A stretch of 16,548 bases of DNA from Lachnospiraceae bacterium (GTDB taxonomy: Bacteria; Bacillota_A; Clostridia; Lachnospirales; Lachnospiraceae). Below are positions 1 to 8,526 of this stretch, piece after piece. The notes below the pieces were generated by a model. It made no database searches and had not been told where the DNA came from. It saw only the letters and a program-made list of their open reading frames with translations. The stretch is taken from the NCBI GenBank assembly GCA_017416055.1, contig JAFQDI010000231.1:1-16548 (forward strand). The letters are read 5' to 3'. The position numbers and the translations under genes are program-made. Numbering within the stretch: position 1 is the stretch's first letter; each line of letters opens with the position of its first letter.

Positions 1-2
1 CG

Positions 3-1538
3 ATTACTGAGCCCACAACGGAAGCACCCACAACGGAGCCGCCGACAACGGAAGCACCCTCAACGGAGCCGCCCACAACAGAGCCGCCCACGACAGAGGC
101 ACCCACACCGCCCCCTACAACTCAGCCGCCGGAACGCCCTTCCAGTAACGCGTTTTTGGACGACATGAGTGTCTATCCGGGAACGCTTTCCCCTGCATTT
201 GACCCGAATGAGATGTATTATGATGTGACGGTTGGTTATGATGTCACTAAGATCACTGTCGATGCAGTGACCGCGGATGTTGATGCAGTTTGGAAAATCA
301 ATGTGTGGGGAAGCAACGACAATTTGCAGGTTGGAAAGAATATCATTGATATTAAGGTAACCGCAGCGGACGGAACGGTAAAATGGTATGCAATTTTTGT
401 TTACCGCGAAGCGCCTCCGACGACAGAAGCACCGGAGGAGACGACAACAGATCAGCCGATAGAACCACCGACAGCAGGTGATCAGCCGACAGAGCCACCG
501 ATGACAGAAAATCAGCCGACAGAGGAAGACAGTTTACAGGTTATGATCGGAAGTGTTACCGGTCGTGTGCAGGAAACACTCGGGGCGGTTGCAAGACCGG
601 AAGGGTTCGAGGAGGTGACCTATACCTTTAATGGTGTACAGGTGGAAGCACTGAAAGGTATTGGAAAAGATTTGCTGCTGCTTCCGGTTTCCGATGGAAC
701 AGAGACGAAGTTGTACATTTACGATGCAGACAAGAACGGATTTTACCCTTACGTAGGAATTCAGATTACCTCAGCATTATACACGGTCATCCCGTTTGAA
801 GCAGAGGAGAGCATTCCGGAAGGATACCGACTGTCCACCGTAAACTACGAGGGAACGTTGATTGACGCATGGGTACGAAACGATGCTGTCGATAGTACAT
901 ACGCAGTGTTTTACGCGATGAATTGGGATGGCGTGATATCATTATATCGCTTTGATGCGGGGGAAAAAACACTTCAGCGTGTCAATAAATGGGAACTCTC
1001 CGTTAGTAAAGAACCCGGAACTTCTTCCGGCTCAAATGAACTGCCCGGCCAAACAGACGCACCGGGAAGCAGTGAGGCACCTACGGTAAATGGTGACTAC
1101 ATTGATTATTATGAAGAGACACTGAAAAAGATCAACCGCAGAGACACCTTCATGTTCATCATTATGGTGCTCATGCTTGCATCCATGCTTGCAATGTATT
1201 TGTTGTTTGTTGTGGGAGACAAGAAGGATCAGGCAACCGAAGGAGGAGATGGTCCGGAGGATGATCCCGATGAGGAGTATATCGAGGAAGAGTACTCTGA
1301 CGAGGACGAAGAGTACTATGTGGATGATGAGGACGAGGTGTCTGACGAAGACGTGACCGATGAGGACGTGGCCGCGGACGAGGACGAAGAGAAGCAGATT
1401 CAGGAGGAACTGGCCTCGATTGTAGCAGGCATGGCGGACTTCATGGCTGATGTGGACAAAACGGCCGAAGAGAAAAACACCAAAGAAGATATCGATGATT
1501 TGGAACTGGAAGATCTGGATCTGGACGACATCGAATAA
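3..1538 (+). CDS. Membrane-anchored cadherin-like domain surface protein (5' end missing)
   Basis: The reading frame is open to the left edge, so the start lies outside the window and 511 codons are visible. Order of parts: a low-complexity linker of repeated TTEPP/TTEAP units (about 3-140); a beta-sandwich domain of the cadherin-like type (about 141-405), recognised by the pattern L-x-D-M-S-V-x-P-G-x-L-x-P-A-F followed by an aromatic Y-x-V and a closing dG-x-x-x-Y-x-I; a second linker rich in T, E, P and Q (about 415-530); a globular region I do not recognise (about 535-1000); one hydrophobic membrane helix (about 1146-1217); and a very acidic D/E-rich C-terminal tail. The layout suggests an extracellular part on a stalk with a short acidic cytoplasmic tail. 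Function is unknown. A strong terminator follows, separating it from the clpC operon. Confidence 0.8.
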   Translation: MTEPTTEAPTTEPPTTEAPSTEPPTTEPPTTEAPTPPPTTQPPERPSSNAFLDDMSVYPGTLSPAFDPNEMYYDVTVGYDVTKITVDAVTADVDAVWKINVWGSNDNLQVGKNIIDIKVTAADGTVKWYAIFVYREAPPTTEAPEETTTDQPIEPPTAGDQPTEPPMTENQPTEEDSLQVMIGSVTGRVQETLGAVARPEGFEEVTYTFNGVQVEALKGIGKDLLLLPVSDGTETKLYIYDADKNGFYPYVGIQITSALYTVIPFEAEESIPEGYRLSTVNYEGTLIDAWVRNDAVDSTYAVFYAMNWDGVISLYRFDAGEKTLQRVNKWELSVSKEPGTSSGSNELPGQTDAPGSSEAPTVNGDYIDYYEETLKKINRRDTFMFIIMVLMLASMLAMYLLFVVGDKKDQATEGGDGPEDDPDEEYIEEEYSDEDEEYYVDDEDEVSDEDVTDEDVAADEDEEKQIQEELASIVAGMADFMADVDKTAEEKNTKEDIDDLELEDLDLDDIE

Positions 1539-1546
1539 CATGATAC

Positions 1547-1595
1547 AAAGCAGGATGACATCGGAGAAAAGCCGAGGCTGTCCTGCTTTTTCGTT
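1547..1595 (+). terminator. Rho-independent terminator
   Basis: A perfect 9-bp outer stem pairs AAAGCAGGA (1547-1555) with TCCTGCTTT (1581-1589). Inner pairing is possible between GACA/TGTC and TCGG/CCGA around an AGAAAAG loop. T-rich sequence follows (1586-1596). It lies 9 bases after the stop codon of the surface protein gene. Confidence 0.85.
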
Positions 1596-1620
1596 TTGGA
1601 GGATAAGTCCGGTTAGGCGG

Positions 1621-1649
1621 TTGACAAGCCTACATCTTTGTTATACAAT
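1621..1649 (+). promoter_or_regulatory. Sigma-A promoter of the gntR-clpC-radA operon
   Basis: TTGACA (1621-1626, perfect -35) and TACAAT (1644-1649, 5 of 6 for -10) are separated by 17 bases. The start point would be near 1656, about 27 bases before the chosen gntR start. Confidence 0.8.
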
Positions 1650-1661
1650 GATTATAACAAA
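1637..1661. promoter_or_regulatory. Putative GntR operator (inverted repeat)
   Basis: A perfect 9-bp inverted repeat, TTTGTTATA (1637-1645) and TATAACAAA (1653-1661), has a 7-bp spacer. It covers the -10 box and the expected transcription start, so a bound protein would block the promoter. The first gene of the operon encodes a GntR-type DNA-binding protein, so autoregulation is the likely meaning. The binding itself is inferred. Confidence 0.6.
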
Positions 1662-1682
1662 TTAAACTGGGGTTAGTTGATC

Positions 1683-2057
1683 ATGTTAGTGAAAATTGAT
1701 TTTAGTAGTGATGAGGCACTCTATATTCAGTTACGGAATCAGATCATTTTCGGAATTGCAACTGAGCAGATTCGTGAGGGTGATACGTTGCCTTCAGTGC
1801 GTGCACTGGCAGAGGAAATCGGGATAAATATGCATACCGTGAACAAGGCATACGCTGTGCTTCGTCAGGAAGGATTCCTTCAGCTTGATCGACGTAAAGG
1901 GGCGGTGGTGTCGCTTGATTTGGATAAACTGCGGGCACTGGAGGAAACCTACGAAGGTCTGCAGGTGATTTTGGCGAAAGCCGTTTGCAAGAACATCAGC
2001 CGTGACGAGGTACATGAGCTGATCGATCGTATTATGGACAGATTTGGAGGACAGTAA
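1683..2057 (+). CDS. GntR family (YtrA/YhcF-type) transcriptional regulator
   Basis: A 124-residue winged-helix protein. The N-terminal half carries the GntR signature: YIQLRNQI, then LPSVRALAEEIGIN, HTVNKAYAVLRQEGF and a wing ending in RRKGAVV. The C-terminal tail is short and helical, with no ligand-binding domain, which is typical of the small YtrA/YhcF branch. I chose ATG 1683, which lies 10 bases after GGGG at 1669-1672; an in-frame TTG at 1677 is too close to that site. It starts the operon, and only 3 bases separate its stop from clpC, so it probably represses its own promoter and thereby clpC and radA. In many Firmicutes this position is taken by ctsR-mcsA-mcsB, which are absent here. 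The effector is unknown. Confidence 0.88.
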   Translation: MLVKIDFSSDEALYIQLRNQIIFGIATEQIREGDTLPSVRALAEEIGINMHTVNKAYAVLRQEGFLQLDRRKGAVVSLDLDKLRALEETYEGLQVILAKAVCKNISRDEVHELIDRIMDRFGGQ

Positions 2058-2060
2058 AGT

Positions 2061-4517
2061 ATGTTTGAACAATATACGGACAGCGCACGCAGAGTGATTG
2101 CTCTGGCCAAAGAGATTGCTGCCGGACAAGGTCAGGGATATGTGGGCACCGAGCATCTTCTTTTGGGAATGCTTCGCGATGGAAGCGGTGTGGCCGGACG
2201 AGTTTTGGCGGAAAATGGTGTTAATCTTCGCGCTGCTGAGAGGATGGTTGAGGAATTGATCGCACCGGAGGTGCCGCTTGGACTGATGGGAGATGAGTTT
2301 TCACCGAGGGCAGTGCAGGTGTTGGCACAGAGCCGCGAAGAGGCACTTCATTTTCGCGCGCCGTTGATTGGAACCGAGCACATTCTGTTGTCGATCGTGA
2401 CTGATCAGGATAGTTGTGCGGCCAGGATTATGAACACTATGGGGGCAAATCTCCAGAAGGTGTTTGTTGAGTTGCTGGGAAATATGGGGCTGAAGCCGGA
2501 TCAAATCAAGGAAGAGATGGAACTGCGCATCGTTGCCATGCGAGGCAGAATGACAGGTGCGGCACTGGAGGCATATAGCCATGATCTGACGGAACAGGCG
2601 CGAAAAGGAAAACTTGATCCGGTGATTGGACGTGAGGCGGAGACGGAGCGTCTGATCCAGATTTTGAGCCGAAGAACGAAGAATAACCCTTGCCTGATTG
2701 GTGAGTCCGGTGTGGGAAAGACTGCAGTGGCTGAGGGACTTGCAATTCGCATTGCTGAAGGAGATGTACCTGCGACTTTGCAGAAGAAACGACTGATGAG
2801 TCTGGATCTGTCCGCAATGGTGGCCGGGTCGAAATACAGAGGTGAGTTTGAGGAGCGGATCAAAAACGTGATCAGTGAGGTTCACGATGCCGGAGACGTG
2901 ATTCTGTTTATCGACGAGTTGCACACGATCATCGGCGCCGGCGGCGCAGAGGGAGCGATGGATGCCTCAAATATTTTGAAGCCTTCACTGGCCAGAGGTG
3001 AGATCCAGGTGATCGGAGCCACGACCGTTGAGGAGTATCGCAAACGCATTGAGAAAGATACCGCACTCGAGAGACGTTTCCAGCAGGTGATGATCGAAGA
3101 GCCGTCAGAGCAGCAGACGATTGCGATTTTGAAGGGATTGCGCAGTCGCTACGAGGAACATCATCAGGTCGAGATCAGCGACGAAGCGATCGAAGCGGCG
3201 GTGAAATTGTCATCCCGTTATATCAATGATCGGTTCCAGCCGGATAAGGCGATCGATCTGATGGATGAGGCATCCTCTCATCTGCGATTGAAAAACACCC
3301 AAAAACCCAAAAAGCAGGATGCCATTCAGAGTGAATTGCAGGCGGAATTGGTTAAACTGGATGAGGAATTGTTGATTGCAATGCGCGACGGAGAGAAAAA
3401 GCTGGTCGCGAATGGTAAGAGAAAGAGAAACCGTATCTATAAACGCCTGGAGACACTGGGCGCAGCTGCCGGGACATCGGAGTCTGCAAACCCGGTTTTG
3501 AGAGAGAAGGAGATTGCGGATGTGGTTTCCGCGTGGACGAAGATTCCGGTGCAGAAACTGACGGAAGGTGAGGCTGAGCGGCTGAAGACGCTTGAAACCA
3601 TTTTGCACAAGCGTGTGGTCGGACAGGATGAGGCGGTGATCGCGGTGTCCAAGGCGATTCGCCGCAGTCGCGTCGGATTGAAAGATCCCAGACGTCCGAT
3701 CGGGTCATTTTTATTCCTTGGACCTACCGGCGTGGGAAAGACCGAACTGTGCAAGGCACTGGCAGAGGCGATATTCGGCACGGAAAGTGCGATGATCCGT
3801 ATGGATATGTCTGAATATATGGAGAAGCACAGTGTGTCCAAGATGGTGGGGTCACCGCCCGGATATGTGGGTTACGATGAGGGCGGACAGCTGAGCGAAA
3901 AAGTTCGACGAAACCCCTATGCGGTGATCCTGTTTGACGAGATCGAGAAGGCTCATCCGGACGTGTTCAATATTTTACTTCAGGTATTGGATGACGGTCA
4001 TATCACCGATGCACAAGGACGGCGTGTAGACTTCAAAAATACCATTTTGATCATGACATCCAATGCGGGAGCAGCGCGGATCATCGAACCGAAGACACTG
4101 GGATTCGGCGCGGCAGCCACCGAGGAGGCGGCATATCAGTCCATGAAAAACGGTGTGATGGAAGAAGTGAAGCGCATGTTCAAACCTGAGTTCTTGAACC
4201 GTATCGACGAGACCATCGTGTTCCATGCGTTGAATAAGGAGCAGATGAAGGATATCGTGGACATCATGATGAACAATCTGAGTAAACGAACGAAGGCGCA
4301 GATGGATATCACGTTGACGGCAGGAGACAGTGCGAAAACGCTGTTGATTGAGAAGGGATATGACAAAAAGTATGGTGCACGGCCTTTGCGCAGAACAATT
4401 CAGAATCTGGTAGAGGATAAGCTGGCAGAGGAGATATTGAACGGCCATGTCAAGCCGGGAGACAAAGTGAGTCTGCGCGTATACAATAACGAGTTGCGAT
4501 TTGTAGTCAGAGGATAG
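2061..4517 (+). CDS. clpC: ATP-dependent Clp protease ATPase subunit ClpC
   Basis: An 818-residue HSP100 unfoldase with two AAA+ modules that feeds proteins to ClpP. Visible parts: a double Clp_N repeat (about 1-145); first nucleotide domain with Walker A GESGVGKT (214-221) and Walker B ending D285-E286; a short middle domain (about 405-475); second domain with Walker A GPTGVGKT (554-561) and Walker B ending D626-E627; an LGF tripeptide (680-682) at the position of the ClpP-docking loop; and a sensor-2 motif YGARPLRR near the C-terminus. The middle domain is far shorter than in ClpB, supporting ClpC, but it is lysine/arginine-rich and I do not see a clear UVR motif as in Bacillus ClpC. GGAGG (2046-2050) lies 10 bases before the ATG, inside the end of gntR. 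No mcsA or mcsB adaptor gene is adjacent. Confidence 0.95.
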   Translation: MFEQYTDSARRVIALAKEIAAGQGQGYVGTEHLLLGMLRDGSGVAGRVLAENGVNLRAAERMVEELIAPEVPLGLMGDEFSPRAVQVLAQSREEALHFRAPLIGTEHILLSIVTDQDSCAARIMNTMGANLQKVFVELLGNMGLKPDQIKEEMELRIVAMRGRMTGAALEAYSHDLTEQARKGKLDPVIGREAETERLIQILSRRTKNNPCLIGESGVGKTAVAEGLAIRIAEGDVPATLQKKRLMSLDLSAMVAGSKYRGEFEERIKNVISEVHDAGDVILFIDELHTIIGAGGAEGAMDASNILKPSLARGEIQVIGATTVEEYRKRIEKDTALERRFQQVMIEEPSEQQTIAILKGLRSRYEEHHQVEISDEAIEAAVKLSSRYINDRFQPDKAIDLMDEASSHLRLKNTQKPKKQDAIQSELQAELVKLDEELLIAMRDGEKKLVANGKRKRNRIYKRLETLGAAAGTSESANPVLREKEIADVVSAWTKIPVQKLTEGEAERLKTLETILHKRVVGQDEAVIAVSKAIRRSRVGLKDPRRPIGSFLFLGPTGVGKTELCKALAEAIFGTESAMIRMDMSEYMEKHSVSKMVGSPPGYVGYDEGGQLSEKVRRNPYAVILFDEIEKAHPDVFNILLQVLDDGHITDAQGRRVDFKNTILIMTSNAGAARIIEPKTLGFGAAATEEAAYQSMKNGVMEEVKRMFKPEFLNRIDETIVFHALNKEQMKDIVDIMMNNLSKRTKAQMDITLTAGDSAKTLLIEKGYDKKYGARPLRRTIQNLVEDKLAEEILNGHVKPGDKVSLRVYNNELRFVVRG

Positions 4518-4527
4518 GGAGAAACAG

Positions 4528-5889
4528 ATGGCAAAGGCGAAAGCGACAGCATTTTTTTGCAGCAACTGCGGGCATGAGTCGTCCAAATGGGTGGGACAAT
4601 GCCCCGGCTGCCGCGAGTGGAATACGATGGTGGAGGCTCCGACAGAGCGTCGCTCACCAGCAGCGAAGAGTATCAAAATTGGATTGAGTGCTGAGCCGGT
4701 GAAGCTTGAAGAAGTGGATACAGCTGACGATGCACGGATATCTACCGGCATGGATGAACTGGACAGAGTGCTTGGCGGCGGTATCGTCGGTGGGTCGTTG
4801 GTGTTGGTGGGCGGTGATCCCGGCATCGGAAAATCCACGATTCTTTTACAGGTCTGCCGTAATCTGGCGGCGGATGGCAGGTCTGTTCTATATATCTCCG
4901 GAGAGGAGTCCTTGCGACAGATTAAGCTTCGGGCAAATCGTATGGGCGAGTTTACCGGTGATCTGAAATTTTTATGTGAGACATCGTTGCGAACGATTCA
5001 GGACATGATTGAGCGGAATCGTCCGGAGATTGTGGTGATCGACTCGATTCAGACCATGTACAGTGAGGATGGTACGAGCGCACCGGGCAGTGTCAGCCAG
5101 GTGAGAGAGGCAACCACGGTGTTGATGAATCTGGCGAAGGGATACGGGATCAGCATTTTTATTGTTGGGCACGTGACGAAGGAAGGTGTGGTTGCCGGGC
5201 CGAGAGTCTTGGAGCACATGGTGGACACCGTGCTCTATTTTGAGGGCGACCGCAGCGCCACTTACCGCATTTTGCGCGGGGTAAAAAACCGTTTTGGCTC
5301 GACTAACGAGATCGGAGTGTTCGAGATGACACAGATCGGTCTCAGAGAGGTAGAAAATCCTTCCGAGTTTATGTTGAGCGGAAAGCCGGAAAAAGCATCG
5401 GGATCGGTGGTAGCCTGTCTGATGGAAGGAACCAGGCCGATTCTCCTGGAAGTACAGGCACTGGTCTGCCGCAGCAATTTTGGTATGCCCAGACGCACGG
5501 CGGCGGGTGCAGATTATAACCGTGTAAATCTTTTGATGGCAGTGTTGGAGAAGCGTGCTGGGATTCATCTGGGAGATCAGGATGCCTATGTGAATATTGC
5601 CGGTGGCATACGGATCAGTGAGCCGGCGATCGATTTAGCGATTGTGATGGCGTTGGCATCCAGTTTCAAGAACAGTTTTGTCGATGAAAAGACGGTGATC
5701 TTCGGCGAGGTTGGTCTTGCCGGCGAAGTGCGAAGTGTAAACAGCGCAGAGCAGAGAGTGAGAGAGGCAGCAAAACTTGGGTTCACTCGCTGTATCCTGC
5801 CCAAGACCTGTCTTTCACAAGCATCTTCCGTGAAAGGGATAGAGTTGGTTGGGATCGCAAATGTGAGCGAAGCTATAGAACTGCTGTAA
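4528..5889 (+). CDS. radA: DNA repair protein RadA
   Basis: 453 residues, the usual length. It is a RecA-like ATPase that helps process recombination intermediates and branch migration in DNA repair. N-terminal zinc finger with C11, C14, C25 and C28; Walker A GGDPGIGKS (95-103); the RadA-specific KNRFG motif (253-257); then a C-terminal Lon-protease-like domain, which in this family has a structural and DNA-binding role. ATG 4528 follows the clpC stop by 10 bases, with AGGGAGA (4516-4522) as ribosome site overlapping the clpC stop codon, so the two genes are cotranscribed. The clpC-radA order is common in Firmicutes. Confidence 0.96.
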   Translation: MAKAKATAFFCSNCGHESSKWVGQCPGCREWNTMVEAPTERRSPAAKSIKIGLSAEPVKLEEVDTADDARISTGMDELDRVLGGGIVGGSLVLVGGDPGIGKSTILLQVCRNLAADGRSVLYISGEESLRQIKLRANRMGEFTGDLKFLCETSLRTIQDMIERNRPEIVVIDSIQTMYSEDGTSAPGSVSQVREATTVLMNLAKGYGISIFIVGHVTKEGVVAGPRVLEHMVDTVLYFEGDRSATYRILRGVKNRFGSTNEIGVFEMTQIGLREVENPSEFMLSGKPEKASGSVVACLMEGTRPILLEVQALVCRSNFGMPRRTAAGADYNRVNLLMAVLEKRAGIHLGDQDAYVNIAGGIRISEPAIDLAIVMALASSFKNSFVDEKTVIFGEVGLAGEVRSVNSAEQRVREAAKLGFTRCILPKTCLSQASSVKGIELVGIANVSEAIELL

Positions 5890-5893
5890 TCAA

Positions 5894-5911
5894 AAAGTGT
5901 AAAAGCACTTT
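5894..5911 (+). terminator. Small hairpin after radA, doubtful terminator
   Basis: AAAGTG (5894-5899) and CACTTT (5906-5911) form a 6-bp stem with a 6-base loop, directly after the radA stop. There is no T run, so it would be weak as a terminator. Some transcription from the clpC operon could continue into sigK. Confidence 0.3.
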
Positions 5912-5933
5912 AGTGACCTGTCGGGCATAAATT
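5906..5933 (+). promoter_or_regulatory. Possible sporulation (SigE/SigK-type) promoter of sigK
   Basis: CACT (5906-5909) and CATAAATT (5926-5933), with 16 bases between, resemble the mother-cell pattern AC-N16/17-CATAnnnT. The start point would be about 25 bases before the TTG start codon. No sigma-A-type pair was seen here. The match is short, so this is tentative. Confidence 0.35.
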
Positions 5934-5964
5934 GTAGGTAAAGGGCCGGAAAGGAACATTCGGA

Positions 5965-6285
5965 TTGAAGACATTTTTAAAACCCCTGAAGGGCGCGGAG
6001 GAGCGGAATTATCTGAATGAACTGGCAGAGGGAAGTGCACAGGCCCGGGAAAAACTGATCCTTCACAATATGCGTCTGGTTGCCCATGTGGTGAAGAAAT
6101 ATGCGCCCACGGAGAGCGAGGCGGAGGACTTGATCTCTATCGGGACAATCGGACTGATCAAAGCGGTGGATACCTTTGATGTGAAGCGGGCCAGTCGGCT
6201 GGGAACTTATGCGGCAAAATGTATAGATAATGCTATACGGTTATTGAGCAATACAAACGTTGAAAGGAGACAGATGAATGCGTGA
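5965..6285 (+). CDS. sigK: RNA polymerase sigma-K factor, 5' part (interrupted by a skin-like element)
   Basis: N-terminal part of the late mother-cell sporulation sigma factor. Conserved region 2 is clear: HNMRLVAHVVKKYA, DLISIGTIGLIKAVDTF and LGTYAAKCIDN. Homology stops at N89 inside the attachment site at 6221-6238; the next 17 codons are element sequence, ending at a TGA that overlaps the following gene. The start is TTG 5965 with AAAGGAA (5950-5956) about 9 bases upstream. An in-frame TAG at 5935-5937 limits any longer start, so there is no room for the 20-residue pro-sequence of Bacillus sigma-K. As drawn this makes a useless 106-residue stub. After excision codon 89 (AAT) is completed by T9780 and the gene runs to 10149, giving 211 residues. 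The other part is at 9780-10149. Confidence 0.9.
   Translation: MKTFLKPLKGAEERNYLNELAEGSAQAREKLILHNMRLVAHVVKKYAPTESEAEDLISIGTIGLIKAVDTFDVKRASRLGTYAAKCIDNAIRLLSNTNVERRQMNA
6221..6238. other. attL, left recombination site of the sigK element
   Basis: GTATAGAT-AA-TGCTATAC. The outer six bases GTATAG and CTATAC are perfect inverted repeats around a central AA (6229-6230). It shares the core AATG and the outer ATAG with the right site at 9770-9787. Bases left of the centre belong to sigK and bases right of it to the element. Exchange at AA/AATG restores the sigma-K frame exactly. Confidence 0.85.
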
Positions 6286-7819
6286 AATGCGGGCAAAACT
6301 TCAGGAAAAACTGACGGAAGCCTTGCGGGCAGTGCTACCGATTCTGGGAATCGTCATTGTATTGTGCTTTAGCATAGCACCGATTTCTCCCAGTATTTTA
6401 TTATGTTTTTTGCTGGGAGCAGTGCTGCTGATTGTAGGTATGATGTTTTTTACTCAAGGTGCGGAGATGGCCATGACGCCTATGGGCGAGAGGGTCGGGA
6501 CCACCATGACAAAAACAAAGAAGGTATGGCTGATTTTAAGCCTGTCCTTTTTGCTGGGTGTGATCATTACGATTTCGGAGCCGGATCTTCAGGTTCTGGC
6601 CGAACAGGTTCCGTCTGTTCCGAACATGACATTGATTCTTGCGGTAGCACTTGGAGTAGGTGCATTTCTTGCATTGTCACTGCTGCGTATCCTGGTACAA
6701 ATCCCGCTGAATGCGTTGCTGATCGGGTTTTATGTGATTGCATTTGGATTGACGTTTTTTGTGCCGGCGGATTTTCTCGCTGTGGCATTTGACTCCGGTG
6801 GAGTGACCACCGGTCCGATGACCGTTCCGTTCATTATGGCACTGGGTGTCGGTGTGTCTGCGGTGCGTAATGACCGCAACGCGGCGGAGGACAGTTTCGG
6901 TTTGGTTTCACTGTGTTCCATCGGTCCGATCCTTGCGGTTCTGATCTTGGGCATGGTGTACAATCCGGGAGAGAGCCTTTATACACCGCCCGTGATCCCT
7001 GAGATCGGAGACTCCATTGAACTGTGGAGCCTGTTCAGAAGCGGTCTTCCCGCTTATATTCATGAGATCGCTGTATCGCTGCTTCCGATCATCGTATTTT
7101 TCGGATTGTTCCAGATTTTTGCGCTGAAGCTCCGACGCCGTCAGCTGTTGAAGATCATCGTAGGTCTGGTGTATACATATATTGGACTGGTTCTGTTTCT
7201 GACCGGTGCAAATGTGGGATTCATGCCCGCCGGAAATTATCTTGGACAGGTCATCGCAGGACTTGATTATTCATGGATCATCGTTCCGATCGGTATGCTT
7301 ATCGGTTATTTCATCGTAAAGGCCGAGCCTGCGGTTTACGTATTGAACAAGCAGGTTGAACAGATGACTGACGGTGCTGTGTCCGCGACAGCGATGGGCA
7401 CCGGACTTTCCGTCGGTGTTGCGGTTTCCATCGGACTTGCCATGATTCGTGTTCTTACGGGAATCTCCATTTTGTGGTTCCTGGTTCCCGGTTATGCGGT
7501 GGCACTTTTGATTTCCTTCTTTGTTCCGAAGATGTACACTGCAATCGCATTCGACTCCGGTGGTGTTGCTTCCGGTCCGATGACAGCGACATTCCTGCTT
7601 CCGTTTGCGCAGGGTGCCTGCATTGCAGTGGGTGGAAATATTGTAACCGATGCGTTCGGTGTGGTGGCGATGGTTGCCATGACACCGTTGATCACGATTC
7701 AGTTGATGGGTCTGTTTGCGCAGCTGAAGAAAAAAGCGTCTGCAAAGAAACCTGTTCCGACGCCGGTACCGGTTCCTGTGTATGGGCTTGATAGCGACGA
7801 TGACATCATTGAACTGTAG
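6278..7819 (+). CDS. DUF1538 family integral membrane protein (two repeats)
   Basis: 513 residues, very hydrophobic, about a dozen probable membrane helices. Two homologous halves are visible: each has the signature AFDSGGV followed by a GPMT motif (first at 170-176, second at 424-430) and a following glycine-rich helix. A flexible K/P-rich C-terminus ends in an acidic tail. From memory, some DUF1538 proteins (UmpAB type) are reported as cation/proton antiporters; the substrate here is unknown. ATG 6278 has GGAG (6266-6269) 8 bases upstream and overlaps the stop of the sigK stub (6283-6285), so in the chromosome it is probably read from the sigK transcript. It sits 17 bases before the PII-like gene, which suggests a transporter with its regulator. 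In the excised circle it would follow the promoter at 9705-9733. Confidence 0.85.
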   Translation: MREMRAKLQEKLTEALRAVLPILGIVIVLCFSIAPISPSILLCFLLGAVLLIVGMMFFTQGAEMAMTPMGERVGTTMTKTKKVWLILSLSFLLGVIITISEPDLQVLAEQVPSVPNMTLILAVALGVGAFLALSLLRILVQIPLNALLIGFYVIAFGLTFFVPADFLAVAFDSGGVTTGPMTVPFIMALGVGVSAVRNDRNAAEDSFGLVSLCSIGPILAVLILGMVYNPGESLYTPPVIPEIGDSIELWSLFRSGLPAYIHEIAVSLLPIIVFFGLFQIFALKLRRRQLLKIIVGLVYTYIGLVLFLTGANVGFMPAGNYLGQVIAGLDYSWIIVPIGMLIGYFIVKAEPAVYVLNKQVEQMTDGAVSATAMGTGLSVGVAVSIGLAMIRVLTGISILWFLVPGYAVALLISFFVPKMYTAIAFDSGGVASGPMTATFLLPFAQGACIAVGGNIVTDAFGVVAMVAMTPLITIQLMGLFAQLKKKASAKKPVPTPVPVPVYGLDSDDDIIEL

Positions 7820-7836
7820 CAGAGAAAGGAGATCGT

Positions 7837-8526
7837 ATGAGCGAATTATATTGGATGGTCAGTATTGTAAATCATCATAAATCTAAACGCTTCACACAAT
7901 TTTATCAGAGCTGCGGTGTTTCGATGGTGCTTGAGACGCTGGGAGAGGGTACCGCAGCCAGCGAGATTTTGGACTATTTCGGCCTTCAGGGAAGTGACAA
8001 ACAAGTATCCTTTTCCGTGGTGACCGGAGAAAAATGGAAGGAGATCAAGAAAGGACTCCGAAAGAACTTTCAGATTGACATTCCGGGCAAAGGAATCGTT
8101 TTTACCGTGCCGCTTTCCAGTATCGGCGGAAAGAAAGCACTGATGTATTTTACCGATGGTCAGAATTATGAGAAGGGAGAGGAAGCGACATTGAAAGGTA
8201 CAGATCAGGAACTGTTGGTGGTGATCGCGAACCAGGGATATAGCGAGTTGATTATGGATGCTGCCAGATCAGAGAATGCGGGCGGCGGAACGGTGATCCA
8301 CGCGAAGGGCACCGGGACAAAACATGCGGAGACTTTTTTAGGGGTATCTCTGGCGGAGGAGAAGGAGATTCTGTTGATCGTTGTGCGGACAAAAGACAAG
8401 AACCGTATCATGAAGGCAATCATGGAACAGGCAGGACTCGGCAGTGAGGCACACTCGGTCGTGTTCTCCCTTCCGGTAACCGACACCGTGGGTATGCGTA
8501 TGCCGGAGGATGACGCTGAGGAGTGA
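7837..8526 (+). CDS. Protein with two tandem PII-like domains
   Basis: 229 residues. The C-terminal half (about 123-217) has the PII fold pattern: beta strand ELLVVIAN, helix, GGGTVIHAKGTGTK, strand EKEILLIVVRT, helix and the closing strand AHSVVFSLPV. The N-terminal half repeats the order with weak identity (LYWMVSIVN; GEGTAASEILDYFG; a final GIVFTVPLSS), so the protein looks like an internal duplication. The T-loop segments are short, and I see no classical T-loop uridylylation tyrosine, so a sensor of nucleotides or another small molecule that binds the neighbouring DUF1538 protein is more likely than classical GlnB. GGAG (7828-7831) precedes ATG 7837 by 5 bases. It is the last gene of the cargo pair and is followed by a terminator. 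Confidence 0.8.
   Translation: MSELYWMVSIVNHHKSKRFTQFYQSCGVSMVLETLGEGTAASEILDYFGLQGSDKQVSFSVVTGEKWKEIKKGLRKNFQIDIPGKGIVFTVPLSSIGGKKALMYFTDGQNYEKGEEATLKGTDQELLVVIANQGYSELIMDAARSENAGGGTVIHAKGTGTKHAETFLGVSLAEEKEILLIVVRTKDKNRIMKAIMEQAGLGSEAHSVVFSLPVTDTVGMRMPEDDAEE

Noticed and set aside
3..140. Short repeats that could look like a CRISPR or satellite array
   Set aside because: They encode TTEPP/TTEAP units in an open frame continuous with the surface protein; the unit is short and there are no unique spacers.
1032..1541. Long open frame on the minus strand
   Set aside because: It is the complement of the biased acidic GAxGA codons of the surface protein tail; no ribosome site or recognisable protein.
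3975..4838. 287-codon minus-strand open frame
   Set aside because: It spans the end of clpC and the start of radA in antisense, with low-complexity composition and no family resemblance.
6221..6240. Possible -10 boxes (GATAAT, TATACG) inside attL
   Set aside because: No acceptable -35 box at 16-18 bases upstream; the sequence is better explained by att symmetry.
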